A stretch of 64,000 nt of DNA from Branchiostoma floridae (lineage: Eukaryota; Chordata; Leptocardii; Amphioxiformes; Branchiostomatidae), in NCBI RefSeq assembly GCF_000003815.2, contig NC_049993.1, forward strand, positions 18,641,392-18,705,391, read 5' to 3'. Position 1 is the stretch's first letter. Every line of letters begins with the position of its first letter. A model generated the notes under the pieces. That model saw nothing but the letters and a program-made list of their open reading frames with translations, searched no databases and was not told the DNA's origin. Below are positions 45,505 to 56,179 of the stretch, piece after piece. The position numbers and the translations under genes were made by a program.

Positions 45505-45867
45505 ATGCGATACAAGTGCAGCACGATTGTCGTGCTATCTTTTGTCCTCATGTTTCTGAACTTTCACAATTGCGAAGCTTCAGCGCTATTACGACTGCGA
45601 TCTCATGGATGTGACGTTCTGAATTCTACTTTAACCCAAATTTATTGTGACAACAAAGGTTTAACGAGTGTTCCCAAAGACCTGCCCTCAAACCTCTTTG
45701 AGCTGCAGCTTCCCAACAACGCCCTGTCAAGTGGTTCATTCCCCGCGTTGCCCTATTTGAAGAACATGATGTTAAGAAACAATAACATCAGTTACTTCCC
45801 TTGGTACTGTCTGAAAAACATGCCCAGGCTAGTTTATTTGGATTTGTCATATAATAAGCTGTTTTAG
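45505..45867 (+). CDS. Truncated LRR copy E', open frame
   Basis: 120 residues from MRYKCSTIVV through signal peptide, Cys cap and LRRs to SYNKLF-stop. NNALSSGSFPALPYL replaces NNALTTFPCMALPYL, a local replacement that removes a Cys. The frame is intact but the upstream splice acceptor is mutated, so normal expression is doubtful; it may be a pseudogene. Confidence 0.5.
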   Translation: MRYKCSTIVVLSFVLMFLNFHNCEASALLRLRSHGCDVLNSTLTQIYCDNKGLTSVPKDLPSNLFELQLPNNALSSGSFPALPYLKNMMLRNNNISYFPWYCLKNMPRLVYLDLSYNKLF

Positions 45868-46029
45868 AGCACGTTTCAGTACAATGTACTGTCCTGCAGT
45901 AAAATGTGAACCAGTCAGAATTGCCCTGAAGAAGGTGACAGACGGTCACCGATACGTCGGTGTGGAATAAACGTATGGTTGTGTAAAAAGAGTCTCTTTA
46001 TTCAGTGTATGTACCAACCTGATGAAACT
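45868..46029 (+). mobile_element. Penelope-like 3' fragment, unit 4
   Basis: Co-linear with 21889-22057. The core is at 45926-45958 with GAAA changed to GATA, which should inactivate a hammerhead. Confidence 0.6.
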
Positions 46030-46348
46030 ATTCATAGTCAAGAAAAGTGTAAGTATGTTTAAAGGTCAATTGTCCGCCTCTCTATGGGATTGCGTGGTAT
46101 GTTTTTCACCACTGCTACGTATAATCTCTTCTCTCGTCTGTTGTGCGGGTATGATATAAGTCAACAGTTCTATCTTCCGCAAAAATCACAGTTTTGACGC
46201 CGCCTTTTGTAAACTAAACTAAAGCGAGCTTTTGATGGTGTCGTTTGTACAACTAATTGTGTTAAGTAAACTAACACAGACAAACTTTGGGACTTGCTTC
46301 CTTTAATAGACATGGTTACAGTGATATATACTTCCTTAAAAAAAAATC

Positions 46349-46500
46349 NNNNNNNNNNNNNNNNNNNNNNNNNNNNNNNNNNNNNNNNNNNNNNNNNNNN
46401 NNNNNNNNNNNNNNNNNNNNNNNNNNNNNNNNNNNNNNNNNNNNNNNNNNNNNNNNNNNNNNNNNNNNNNNNNNNNNNNNNNNNNNNNNNNNNNNNNNNN
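46349..46500. other. Assembly gap (152 N)
   Basis: In the leader of gene E, where the inverted block and first leader module should be. Confidence 0.99.
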
Positions 46501-46731
46501 CTACTAAAGATACTTAACGACTTGCCTCCAGATTAAGACTACGACCGAGAAAACGTAAGAATAGTCGTTTTAGGCCCAAGATTACACGTCCTCCAACCAA
46601 GAGCAGCAACACTCTTTTTTTCCCAACAGTCCCCGTTACAGTGTTGAAAAACATACCACACAATCCCATATAGAGAGGCAGACAATTAACATTTAAATAT
46701 CTTACAGTTTTCTTCACTACCATTACTACAG

Positions 46732-47267
46732 GGGGCACGGCGGCAGATTCTCACAGCCTGGCAGTCTATAGCCCATCTTTTCAAAGGTATGTAAACGTCT
46801 GATTCAGTACGTTTACTTTTCTATTTTTTTATTTGGAAGAATGAAAACTTAATGTTTAATTTCTTCAATCCAAATTCCTTTCTTTTTTAAATTTCCAGCA
46901 GACCTCAGTCAGGTTTCTGGTGAAGACACGAAACGAACCGCCTCCAAGTCAAGACTGCGACAGAGGAAACTTGAGAACAGTCGTCCAAGATTACGTCCTC
47001 CAGCCAAGAGCAGCGACACCTTTTTTTCAACTGTTCCCGTAACTATCAATGGTCAGACTGTCTGAATTGCATTTGTATTGGTTCATTAACAAGCGACAAT
47101 TGATTGGTGTTCTCTACTGATTAAATAAGCTTGAGGGTTTATTGAGCACATATTAGAGTAGACTTAATACAACAATTCAAAGCTGTGTGTGTGCGTAAAT
47201 AGTAAACAGTTCAGTCCCGACGAAAAACTTTTTGTCCCTGCAGCCAACATACAGCACCCGAGCCAGC
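46732..47267 (+). promoter_or_regulatory. Leader exon region of gene E
   Basis: Leader exon 46732-46786 (CTACAG / CAAAG|GTATGT), acceptor TTTCCAGCAG near 46900, and untranslated sequence to ATG 47268. Confidence 0.6.
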
Positions 47268-48254
47268 ATGTTATCCAGCATGATTGTTGTTTTAGTTGTT
47301 ATCCTAACACTTATAAATGTACCACACACCTGTGAAGCATCAGCACTTTCACAGCTACTCTCTCACGGATGTAACGTTCAGAATCGGCACAATGGTAATT
47401 TACATTTATCATTTTTGTCACCCCGAATTCATTGTGACAACAAAGGTTTAACGAGTGTTCCCAAAGAACTGCCCTCAAACCTCTTAGACCTTCAGCTTCC
47501 CAACAACGCCCTAACCACCGTTCCCTGCATGGCGCTACCCTACTTGAAAACCATGATCTTACGAAACAACAACATCAGTTACTTCCCTTGGTACTGTCTG
47601 AAGAACATGCCCAGGCTAGTTCATTTGGATTTGTCATATAATAAGCTGTTTTGTGTCAACCTGTATCCTGTAAAGCCCTTCCTATCGAACTTAAAATTTG
47701 TTAACATTTCCCACAACAACATAAATACATTGTCTATGTGTGATCTTGGGTGGAACGAGCATGTACCAAATGGTAAGTTTATACCATACGCCCCTATTAT
47801 AGCGGGTAACCCTTTCCACTGTAACTGTGAGATAACTTGGATCATTGATTGGGCGATGAAGGTGGAAAAGTGCCGAAAGGAAAGATCACAAAGATGTCAA
47901 CATTTTATCAGGGCAATTTATATCGCCTTTGAAATGCACAAAGACCAGTCTCTGTTTCGCTGTAAAACACCACCTGAAGTCGGAAACGTAGAGCTCTACA
48001 GATTAGGTAGATACATCTCAGGATGTTATGCAGTCTGGGATCCGACAGGCGAAAACGGTAGAAACTACCTACCCGATCCTTGTGATCCTAACAGGTATTG
48101 TCCCACAGAGCGTCAAAATCTTCCTCCCCCTGACGTCATCACTTCGTCACTGTTGCCACTAGCAACCGCTGGTCCAGATCGATCTAGTGAGAAACCAAAA
48201 CTGCAAAAGGCTGCAATAGATGAAATATCCCAAAACGTTACAAAAACATATTGA
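47268..48254 (+). CDS. LRR receptor E, ectodomain only (frameshift)
   Basis: 328 residues, almost identical to D, with a few substitutions (NHNINTL versus NHNMNTL, NGKF versus NAKF, FEMH versus YEMH). It carries the same one-base deletion and KTY-stop. Signal peptide, Cys cap, LRRs and LRRCT are complete, so a stable secreted protein is plausible. Confidence 0.85.
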   Translation: MLSSMIVVLVVILTLINVPHTCEASALSQLLSHGCNVQNRHNGNLHLSFLSPRIHCDNKGLTSVPKELPSNLLDLQLPNNALTTVPCMALPYLKTMILRNNNISYFPWYCLKNMPRLVHLDLSYNKLFCVNLYPVKPFLSNLKFVNISHNNINTLSMCDLGWNEHVPNGKFIPYAPIIAGNPFHCNCEITWIIDWAMKVEKCRKERSQRCQHFIRAIYIAFEMHKDQSLFRCKTPPEVGNVELYRLGRYISGCYAVWDPTGENGRNYLPDPCDPNRYCPTERQNLPPPDVITSSLLPLATAGPDRSSEKPKLQKAAIDEISQNVTKTY

Positions 48255-49171
48255 CAGATTTGCAGGATGGCGCCTCGATAGCCACTAGAACCTTCAATCA
48301 GGTGACAGATGTGGAAGAAGGGCGCAATGTTCACGCTGTGCCCGTGACAGAAACTCCAAAGAATCAGGAGACGTCATCTCCACAAACCGTTACCATGGCA
48401 TCAGCCTGGGTGGTGACTGGATCAGTACCAAAGAATCAAAAGACGTCATTACCTCAAACCGTTGCCATGGCATCAGGCTGGGTGGTGACTGGATCAGTAG
48501 CTGGAGTGACAGCTGTCCTCTGTAGCGTGGGTTTAGTTGTGTATTGTGCACTGGGTAGGAGACAATCTGACAACGCAACTGCGCAACTTGGTCATGTAAA
48601 CAACATGCCGGCTGACCAAGTTGTATACAACGTTTCTTATCACCCAGCCACCACCAGTCAGAACACCCAGGCTGATGATCAGGAAGGCGGCAGCAATGGT
48701 CCGGAAACAGACTCGGACCCCTGCACATACGAAACTATACCTGACATAGAAGAACCGTATGCAACGGCTCATGGTTTTGTTGTGCCTCAATATCATATGT
48801 GGGAAATTGCAGACAAGACGAGTCCTAAGACAACAGAAGGTGCTTGTACCTTACCTGGTCCAGAAGCACATGCCTTAGATCCTGCCGACCAACGTGGGGA
48901 AGTTACTGATGACCACAAGGTCGAAAGTCAGGTGGTGAAGTCAGATACAGAGGTCTACGCAAATGAGCTTAAAACTAATACGGTTGAACCTTGTGAAATA
49001 TCTCCTAATGTTTTTGAAGGTTCCAAAATGTACGGTCAATCCTGTATACAACAGGCTAAAACAACCAACGCATCTGAACCGTATTCAAATTCGCGTCGTG
49101 AGTGCGACGTATATAACTGCGAACAAACCGGCACCAGCAACGAAGGTTCCAAAACGTACGGAATCGATTAA
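48255..49171 (+). pseudogene. Out-of-frame membrane and tail part of gene E
   Basis: Complete homolog of the B linker, two 24-residue units, membrane helix (WVVTGSVAGVTAVLCSVGLV) and tail with YETIPDI, EVYANEL and YGID end, one frame back from the ectodomain. The long open frame means the deletion is young or the segment is still used. Confidence 0.75.
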
Positions 49172-49354
49172 TCTCAAAGCAGAACCTACGGTAGCATATA
49201 ATAAGATAATATCAAAAGCTGACAGAGGAATGAAGCCGGCTTAGCAGTGAGTTTCGCTACCCGGCAAATGGACGCTCCTAAGCCGGCTAGCGCTTCACTC
49301 CTCTGCCAGCTTGTGATATTATCTTATGCTACCGTAGGATCTACTTGGAGATTT
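49169..49354. repeat. Foldback element after gene E
   Basis: Starts at the TAA of the tail frame; arms as in C and D. Confidence 0.85.
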
Positions 49355-49615
49355 GAAAGTGATGGCATCAGGCAGTTTGCTCGCTCATCTGCCTATTCAT
49401 CTGGACAGGAAAAACAAAATACAACGACATTGTATTCACAAACATCTAAACGATGACGAACGTAAACCTGTTCATGTGAAGATATTAAACTTCATAAATT
49501 CACAATTTAAGTTCTAAACCATTGTACGTTTCTCAGCCTAAATTTACATCGTGATACTTTACCCTAACGAATGAATATGAATCAGTCCCAGACGCCATTA
49601 GAATGGTATCGCAAA

Positions 49616-49800
49616 CTTATCGAAAAGAATAGGAGCCTGGCCGCATCTGGTTCAATTACTGTCGTATTGAGGTCACCTGAGTGGCGCTGAATGACAGCTC
49701 GCTCCAGACACTGGCAATTTGCTCCATCTATGGTAAGCTCCTCAATATTCAGCCCCTGGCTACGAAGAAGGAGTAGTCGGCCCACGCAACAACGATAACA
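49616..49800 (+). mobile_element. SINE-like insertion in gene E 3' flank
   Basis: Same insertion as at 34203 and 42387. Confidence 0.65.
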
Positions 49801-50227
49801 CATGATGCAACGTCATGCTGTACGGTTGCCTTTATGTACTAACTTTCATCTTTAATTTCAAAGCCCGAATTCTAACGTGTAAATACATAGCGTTCACACT
49901 TTTGGGTTACGACAATGGGATATTCAGCAATGAATGATGTGAATGTAATTATCCATGCACATATTTGTTTAACTGCAGAAGGATGTAAAACCAAGTGAAT
50001 GACATGTGTACGAAGTGTAGATTCCTGCGCCAGCAACTAAAGTAAAAAAGATAAACGATGTCAGTGTTTTTGTAGATGTGGTATATAACATAGATGTTTA
50101 TTTTTCGGATATAAAACTACATGTTTCAATAGTTGGGGTTTATAAACTACATTGCGACTTTCAGTAATGGTTGACACACAGAATGATACACTTTGTATTT
50201 CTGTAGGAACTACTTTTGAGCGGTTAA

Positions 50228-50471
50228 GGCCCCCTCTCACTTGACGTGCGGCACGCTTGCGGCATTGCTGCGTTCGTTCACTGCGGTACTGTTTTGTTAT
50301 TTTCTCCGATTTGTTATAATTCAGATATTGCGCAATACGTAAAAGTGTGACATAGAAGACCACAAAATACACAACAAGTAAGGAAATTCGTTCTTTATCT
50401 CTGAAATTCGTTGAGCATCTTCCGAACGCAGCAATGCCGCAAGCGTGCCGCACGTCAAGTGAGAGGGGGCC
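50228..50471. mobile_element. TTAA-flanked MITE with perfect ~49-bp inverted ends
   Basis: Starts GGCCCCCTCTCACTTGACGT. The right end is its exact complement for about 49 bases, with TTAA at 50224-50227 and 50472-50475. TTAA is the piggyBac-type target. The intact ends suggest recent insertion. A diverged relative is at 9731-9955. Confidence 0.92.
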
Positions 50472-50779
50472 TTAAGGAACGCCCTGCATCTAATATATAA
50501 CACCTATGTTTAATATTTCGGGGCGCTAAATAAGTCTCAAGCTACGTAAGATGTTTTATTTTTGCATGTTCTGCTCTAGGAAGAGTGAATAATTCAGCAC
50601 GTGTCGTTGAATACATCGTAGTTCCTGAACAGTAATAAGTTTTGTTCCATGAAAGCCTTTGCAACGGTTAATCAATAAAAGTGTATACGATATATTTTGA
50701 TACATGTTTTCTTTTGAGTTGAGTTTGAGTTTACTAGGATCTCTTTAGCCCCAAATGATGTAGTATTCCAGGGCTCCGG

Positions 50780-50900
50780 GTAGATTTTGAACTCCGAGTT
50801 CCAAATTCGGGGCCCGGCCTGACCCAAAGATAGCCTGGTAGTCGAAGGGCGTCCCGTAGAGGTAAGGCCCGAAAGTGCAAAAAAATACCACATAAACTGC
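50780..50900. repeat. Dispersed repeat related to 13050 and 57680
   Basis: Shares a GATTTT(G)AACTCC...GGGCCCGGCCTG...AGCCTGGTAG pattern with 13050-13110 and 57680-57745. The type of element is unknown. Confidence 0.5.
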
Positions 50901-50959
50901 CCGGCTGGGTCGCTCTTTCAATTTGAAACCGAAGATGTGTGCACGTGCAGATTGTCTGC

Positions 50960-52831
50960 TGTAGCCACCCACTCACGACCGGCAAGATTACTTGATAAGT
51001 ATCATTTTATTCAAATGTAGAGACAGAGACAGATGTGGATATAGATACAAACATAGTGATGATGCACCCAAGTTAATAAGAAACCCATACTTCGGACACT
51101 TGGGACACTGCCTACAAACGCCAGTAAGAACAAAATAGGATTAAAGAAATGAAAATGGTTACTTGATATGATACATCTGTGCTTGAAAAGAAAAGAAAAT
51201 TACACAAATGGTTAGAATGAATATTCACAATCTAGTGTATTGCGTGTTCTACTGTAATCACACACAAGAACTGAAAAATAGAATTATGTATGAATAAAAG
51301 AATTATATCATGGAATTACGTTGTATATCATATAAGAACAATATAGACTTTATATAGAAAATGGAGTTCAACTGACAAGATGGTGGATGTATAAACAGGA
51401 AAAGATAGAGGCTTAAAACACGTGACCAGCTCTTATGAAGTCATCGCGAGACTCATCACTTCTTCCCACTCTGCCACCGCCAGGTGCTACAGAAGGCAGC
51501 GTCTTAGTCAGGTCCAACTCAAGATAAGGAGATTTCCTGTAAGAAAGGAGGGGGTTTCGATTCGACAAAATGATATAGCTCAGAAAATTTAAACTTTTTG
51601 GGGGCATGGTAAGGAATTTCAATATTTCACGAAACATCGTCGTAGTCAGCTCCAGCTCGAGGTAAGGAGATTTCTTGTAAGAAAGTAGGGGGGGGGGGTT
51701 GATTGCACAAAATGATATAACTCAAGAGAGATGAATGTTGACTTTTACTTTATTTTTGTCCACAATTAGCTTGACATTTCTGTTAGCTATTGTCGCTGTG
51801 GTCCTATACGTCAATACGGGTACATCATTGCAGGTGGCATGGTCGGCGATTTCATTTGTATGAAGACATGCATTGAAGTCGATTTCTTAAAAGTATATAG
51901 CACTGTAGACATGTCTATTAAAAGGAGCAAGTACTAAAGTTGTCGGTGTTAGATAACATAATTAGTTGTTTAACCGACACCATAATTCAAGTCCACAAAA
52001 CTTCGCTTTAGTTTGCAAAAGGCAACACCAAAACTGTAGTCTTTGCGGAAGATGAAAACATATGAAAAAAAAAACTATTGACTTATTCATACCTGACAGC
52101 AGACAAAGCCACGAGAGAAGAGATTGTCATAGCAGTGGCGAACAGCCTACCACGCAATCTCATAGAGAGGCAGACATTTAACCTTTATAAACATCTTGTT
52201 TTTCTCGATTGTGCCATTACGGGAGCTGTTACATCATAGCAGTGGCGAGAAGTCAACCAAGCAATCTCATAGAGAGGCAGACATTTAACCTTTAAACTTC
52301 TTATAGTTTTCTCGACTGCCATTACAGGAGACACAGCAGCAGACTCTCACAGGCTGGCAGTCTATAGCTCATCTTTTCAAAGGGATGTGAATGTGTGAGT
52401 CACTGTGTCTACTTTTTATCAGTTTCTTTAGAAGACTAATAATTCATGTTGAATTTTTGGAACCTGAATCACATTTGTTTCATTTCCAGCAGACCACAGG
52501 AAGGTACAAAACGAAACTGAAGAGGAACTGAAGAGCAGTCGTCTCGGGCCCAAGATCAGGTCCTCCACAGCCAAGAGTAGCAACACCTTTGTGCCCAGCA
52601 GGTCCCGTGACTATTGATGGTTAGACTGTCTAAGTGGTATTTGTATTGGCTGTGTAAAACACATTTGGTTGGTGTACTCTATTGATGAACTGAGATAGAG
52701 GTTGTAGTGAACACATTAATTAGAGTAGATGTAATACAATAATACAAAACTGTGTGTACGTAAATAGTAAACCATTGTTTCACGACGAAAACGTTTTGTA
52801 CATGAAGACAGCACATAGCATCCCATCAGGT
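50960..52831 (+). promoter_or_regulatory. 5' flank and leader exons of gene F
   Basis: Homologous to 14236-16532 of gene A, including AACACGTGACCAGC near 51417. Leader exon 1 has a damaged donor (CTCAAG|ATAAGG) but a second copy ends at 51661 with GCTCGAG|GTAAGG. The last leader exon donor reads CAAAG|GGATGT, so GT is lost and the leader may be spliced differently. Acceptor CCATTTCCAGCAG lies near 52490. Confidence 0.55.
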
Positions 52832-54403
52832 ATGTTATCCAGCATGATTGTTGTTCTGGTTGTGACCTTTCCCCTTTCAAACGTACTGCACAGTTGTGAT
52901 GCATCAGCACTTTCACAGCTACTCTCTCACGGGTGTAACGTTCAGAATTGGTATATGATACATTTGTCTCGTTTACTCCGGATACATTGTGACAACAAAG
53001 GCTTAACGGGTGTTCCCGAAGAACTGCCTTTAGGCCTCTTTGAGCTTCAGTTTCCCAACAACGCCCTGACCACTTTTCCCTGCATGGCCCTGCCTTATTT
53101 GAACACGTTAAACCTAAGGAACAATACGATAACTTACTTCCCATGGCACTGTGTGAAGAACATGCCCAGGCTAGTTCATTTGGATCTGTCTCATAATCAG
53201 CTGTTCTGTGTCCACCTGTATCCTGTGAAGTCCTTCGTATCAAACTTGAGAATGGTAGACATTTCCTTCAATAACATAAAAACATTGTCTACGTGCGATC
53301 TTGGGTTTGACATATATGCACAAAATGGGAACCGTTTACATTACTTACCTATCATAGCAGGTAACCCATTCCACTGTAACTGCGACATCACTTTTATCAT
53401 TGATTTCGCGATAAAGGCGGAAACGTGCCGAAATAAAACATCACGAAAATGTGATTTTCTCAGAACAAATGATATTGCATTTGGCATGTACAAAGACCAG
53501 TCTTTGTTCCGCTGTAAAACACCACCTATAGTAGAGAACGTAGAGCTCCACAGGTTAAATGGATTTATGAATATTTCAGGATGTTATTTTTTCTGGGATC
53601 CGACAGGCGTAGATAATATACTCTACCTACCCGAGCCCTGTGATCCTAACAGTACCTGCCCCACAGAGCGCCAGGATATTCGTCCCTCTGACATCATCAC
53701 TACGTCATTGTTGCCCCTAGCAACCGCTGGTCCAGATCGATCCAATGAGAACATTACAGAAACGCCAAAGAATCAGGAGACGTTATCTCAGACCGTTGCC
53801 AAGGCATCAGGCTGGGTGGTGACTGGATCAGTAACTTTGGGGATAGCTGTCCTCTGTAGCATGGGTGTATTTTTTTATTGTGCACTGGGTAGGAAAAGAT
53901 CTAACAACGCAACTGCGCAACTTGGTCATGTAAGCAACATTGCGGCTGGCCAACTTGCAAATAATGTTTGTTATCAACAAACTACGACCATTCAGAACAC
54001 CCAGGCTGATGATCAGGAAGGCTGCAGCAATGGTCTGGAAACAGACCCCGATTCCTGCACATACGAAGCTTTACCCGAAACAGATCCGTATGCAATGTCA
54101 CCTTATGTTTTTGATGTGCCTCAATATCATATTGGGGAAAGGACTGAGAAGACCAGTCCTAGAAAGAAAACAGAAGGTGCTAGTACCTTTGGTCCAGAAG
54201 CAGATACGGAGCCCTCCGTAAATGATGTCGACTCCGACACGATTGAAGCCTATGAATCAGATGAACCTCAATGTCAATTTGGGGAAGATAAGACGGAGGC
54301 TAAAATCAGTAATAATAATACTGAAGGCGCCAAAACCTTAGATGTATATAGCCCAGATGTACAGGCTTCTGAGACTGCCTCCTTTGGTGGAGAAGCTTCT
54401 TAA
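52832..54403 (+). CDS. LRR transmembrane receptor F, full length, divergent
   Basis: 523 residues from the conserved MLSSMIVVL start (ATG 52802 in frame would add 10). Signal peptide, Cys cap, LRRs (LQFPNNALTTFP, LNLRNNTITYFP, HLDLSHNQLF, MVDISFNNIKTL), LRRCT (NPFHCNCDITFIIDFA), a short linker, one 24-residue unit, membrane helix (WVVTGSVTLGIAVLCSMGVFFYCAL), and a tail with TYEALPETDPY and QYHIGE. The last ~80 residues differ from B-E (acidic, ending FGGEAS), and the YxN motif near the B tail end is absent. With B it is one of two genes open over the whole architecture. Divergence from B-E shows it is outside the recent array expansion. Confidence 0.9.
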   Translation: MLSSMIVVLVVTFPLSNVLHSCDASALSQLLSHGCNVQNWYMIHLSRLLRIHCDNKGLTGVPEELPLGLFELQFPNNALTTFPCMALPYLNTLNLRNNTITYFPWHCVKNMPRLVHLDLSHNQLFCVHLYPVKSFVSNLRMVDISFNNIKTLSTCDLGFDIYAQNGNRLHYLPIIAGNPFHCNCDITFIIDFAIKAETCRNKTSRKCDFLRTNDIAFGMYKDQSLFRCKTPPIVENVELHRLNGFMNISGCYFFWDPTGVDNILYLPEPCDPNSTCPTERQDIRPSDIITTSLLPLATAGPDRSNENITETPKNQETLSQTVAKASGWVVTGSVTLGIAVLCSMGVFFYCALGRKRSNNATAQLGHVSNIAAGQLANNVCYQQTTTIQNTQADDQEGCSNGLETDPDSCTYEALPETDPYAMSPYVFDVPQYHIGERTEKTSPRKKTEGASTFGPEADTEPSVNDVDSDTIEAYESDEPQCQFGEDKTEAKISNNNTEGAKTLDVYSPDVQASETASFGGEAS

Positions 54404-54737
54404 TAATAATATGAAGATAGAGTTTACAATCAATCGCCAACATTATACGGCCTGTCCTGCACTCATGAAACTACACCCAACATATCTGAACCTGCTCCAA
54501 AGTCATGTCCTCTTTGTGACCATGCCTCCCCCATTAGTTGAGAAGGTTCAGAAACGTACGGCACAGAGCAGCATGGTGGTGCATCTGTGTACTCGTCAGG
54601 ACAGGTAAAGCAAAACACGCCGACGCTATATTCTGTTCATGTTAGGGAAGCTGAAACGGAACGACCAAAGCACAACGCGGCTGGATTCCAGCCTACCTAA
54701 AATCAGTCCTGAGAATATATATATATATATATATAGC

Positions 54738-55556
54738 TAAGGGCACAACATGCCGCACGGGCAAATACGTGCTGGCTACGTACCAAAATAGAAGAAGAAG
54801 AAGAAGAACTTTATTGCGCAACAATTGTAACAGTTACAATGTATGGCAATGTGAACAACTATATACTAATACAAATAACTAACAACTAATGTATATACGT
54901 AATACAATATAACAGTATAAACAATCTAGTGAGTACTAGTAGTAGTGTAGTATCATAAAGCATTATCTCGTTTTTGCAATGAGGTGTAAATAAATTGGCC
55001 TACGTAGGCAGATATATGAACAGGACATGATAATATCAAATGGAATACCTCTTGACCTAGCATGTGGCAGTACAATTTCGGACTTACATACAATATTTTG
55101 AAATAACTTTTGACGGTCTTCTTCATAAGTCGGACAATCCATTACAAAATGAAATTCATTTTCTATGTCATTATGGCATGTGGGACAAAGTCTCTCATTG
55201 GTTGGTATGTTGTAGTGTCGGCCCTTTTCAATTTGTAAGGTGTGTGCACTAATCCTTAGTTTCGTTAGGTCATTTCTAAACAATTTGTTTTGAACAGATG
55301 AAATATGGGCAATCTTTTGGGATCTGTAAATGTTAAATACCGCCTCCGTACGAACTCGTAGGGAATCCGACGGATTTTGGAACTTCACGTGCAGGCAAAA
55401 CGTTGTGTGCCATCGGGCTGCGGATTCGCCCCCGTACGTGCCAGTACGGGCGACGCGCCTGCCCTGTACAGCCTGAACGTTTTCAGAAATACTTGGTGGA
55501 CGTGGCCTCCCAAAAAACGTACGGACAAATTGCACGTACGGTGAGTTGTGCCCCTA
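54738..55556. mobile_element. TIR element split by a nested retrotransposon
   Basis: The left end AGCTAAGGGCACAAC near 54738 and the right end GTTGTGCCCCTAGCT ending near 55556 are inverted repeats, both beside TATATA sequence. Between them lies a minus-strand CR1-like fragment. The remaining interior (CCGTACGTGCCAGTACGG palindromes near 55430) belongs to the outer element. Confidence 0.7.
54790..55320 (-). mobile_element. 5'-truncated non-LTR retrotransposon, minus strand
   Basis: The complement encodes the end of a reverse transcriptase protein with a zinc-knuckle-like segment (TKLRISAHTLQIEKGRHYNI, RLCPTCHNDIENEFHFVMDC) and ends with AATAAAGTTC plus a (TTC)n tail at the plus-strand left side. 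No catalytic domain remains. It is nested in the TIR element. Confidence 0.8.
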
Positions 55557-55617
55557 GCTGATATATATTATGAAGGTGCCAGTACCTCAGCTGGTCAAGA
55601 TGCACAGGCATGTCAAC

Positions 55618-55771
55618 CTAATCTCCAAGCAGATCCTACGGTAGCATAAGATAGTATCAAAAGCTGCCAGAGGATTGAAGCCGGCCTAGCAGTGCTGTGT
55701 ATGGCAGTGTGACTACACTCCTTCGTCAGTTTAGTACTATCTTATGTCATCTTAGGATCTGCTCGGAGATT
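55618..55771. repeat. Foldback element downstream of gene F
   Basis: AATCTCCAAGCAGATCCTAC and the complement at the right end match the element after A-E. It lies 1.2 kb beyond the F stop because other elements inserted between. Confidence 0.8.
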
Positions 55772-55977
55772 AATGTGAACCTTCCTACGGAATATGTGGC
55801 ACCAGGCAGTGTGCCTGTCCTCTGTCTATTCGGTAAAACAGGAAAGCAAAACACACCGACCCTGTATTCTCAACCCTAAATAACGAACTCCCTCGGATAG
55901 GACGTTAAAGGGAGGTACCGTGTTTGTTTCAAGAGATCCACACCTTGATTACGTTAAAAACCCACCATGCACTTATC

Positions 55978-56178
55978 GAAAAATAAAGAGCAGGGGTCCG
56001 TCCCGGTGTGAGTGGTTCAAATCCTACAGTCCTTTGCTCGCACATCAGGAAATTGCTGTCATATTGAGGTAACCTGAATTAGCGCCGACCCTTTCGATTT
56101 AGCTCGACTATGATATTTTCCTCGCAATGCACCCCCCCCCCGCTGCGAAGGGACAGTAGCCAGCCCACCCAATAACAA
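55978..56178 (+). mobile_element. tRNA-like SINE downstream of gene F
   Basis: B box GGTTCAAATCC at about 56010, body as in the copies at 34203, 42387 and 49616, end AGCCCACCCAATAACAAT. Confidence 0.65.
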
Positions 56179-56179
56179 T

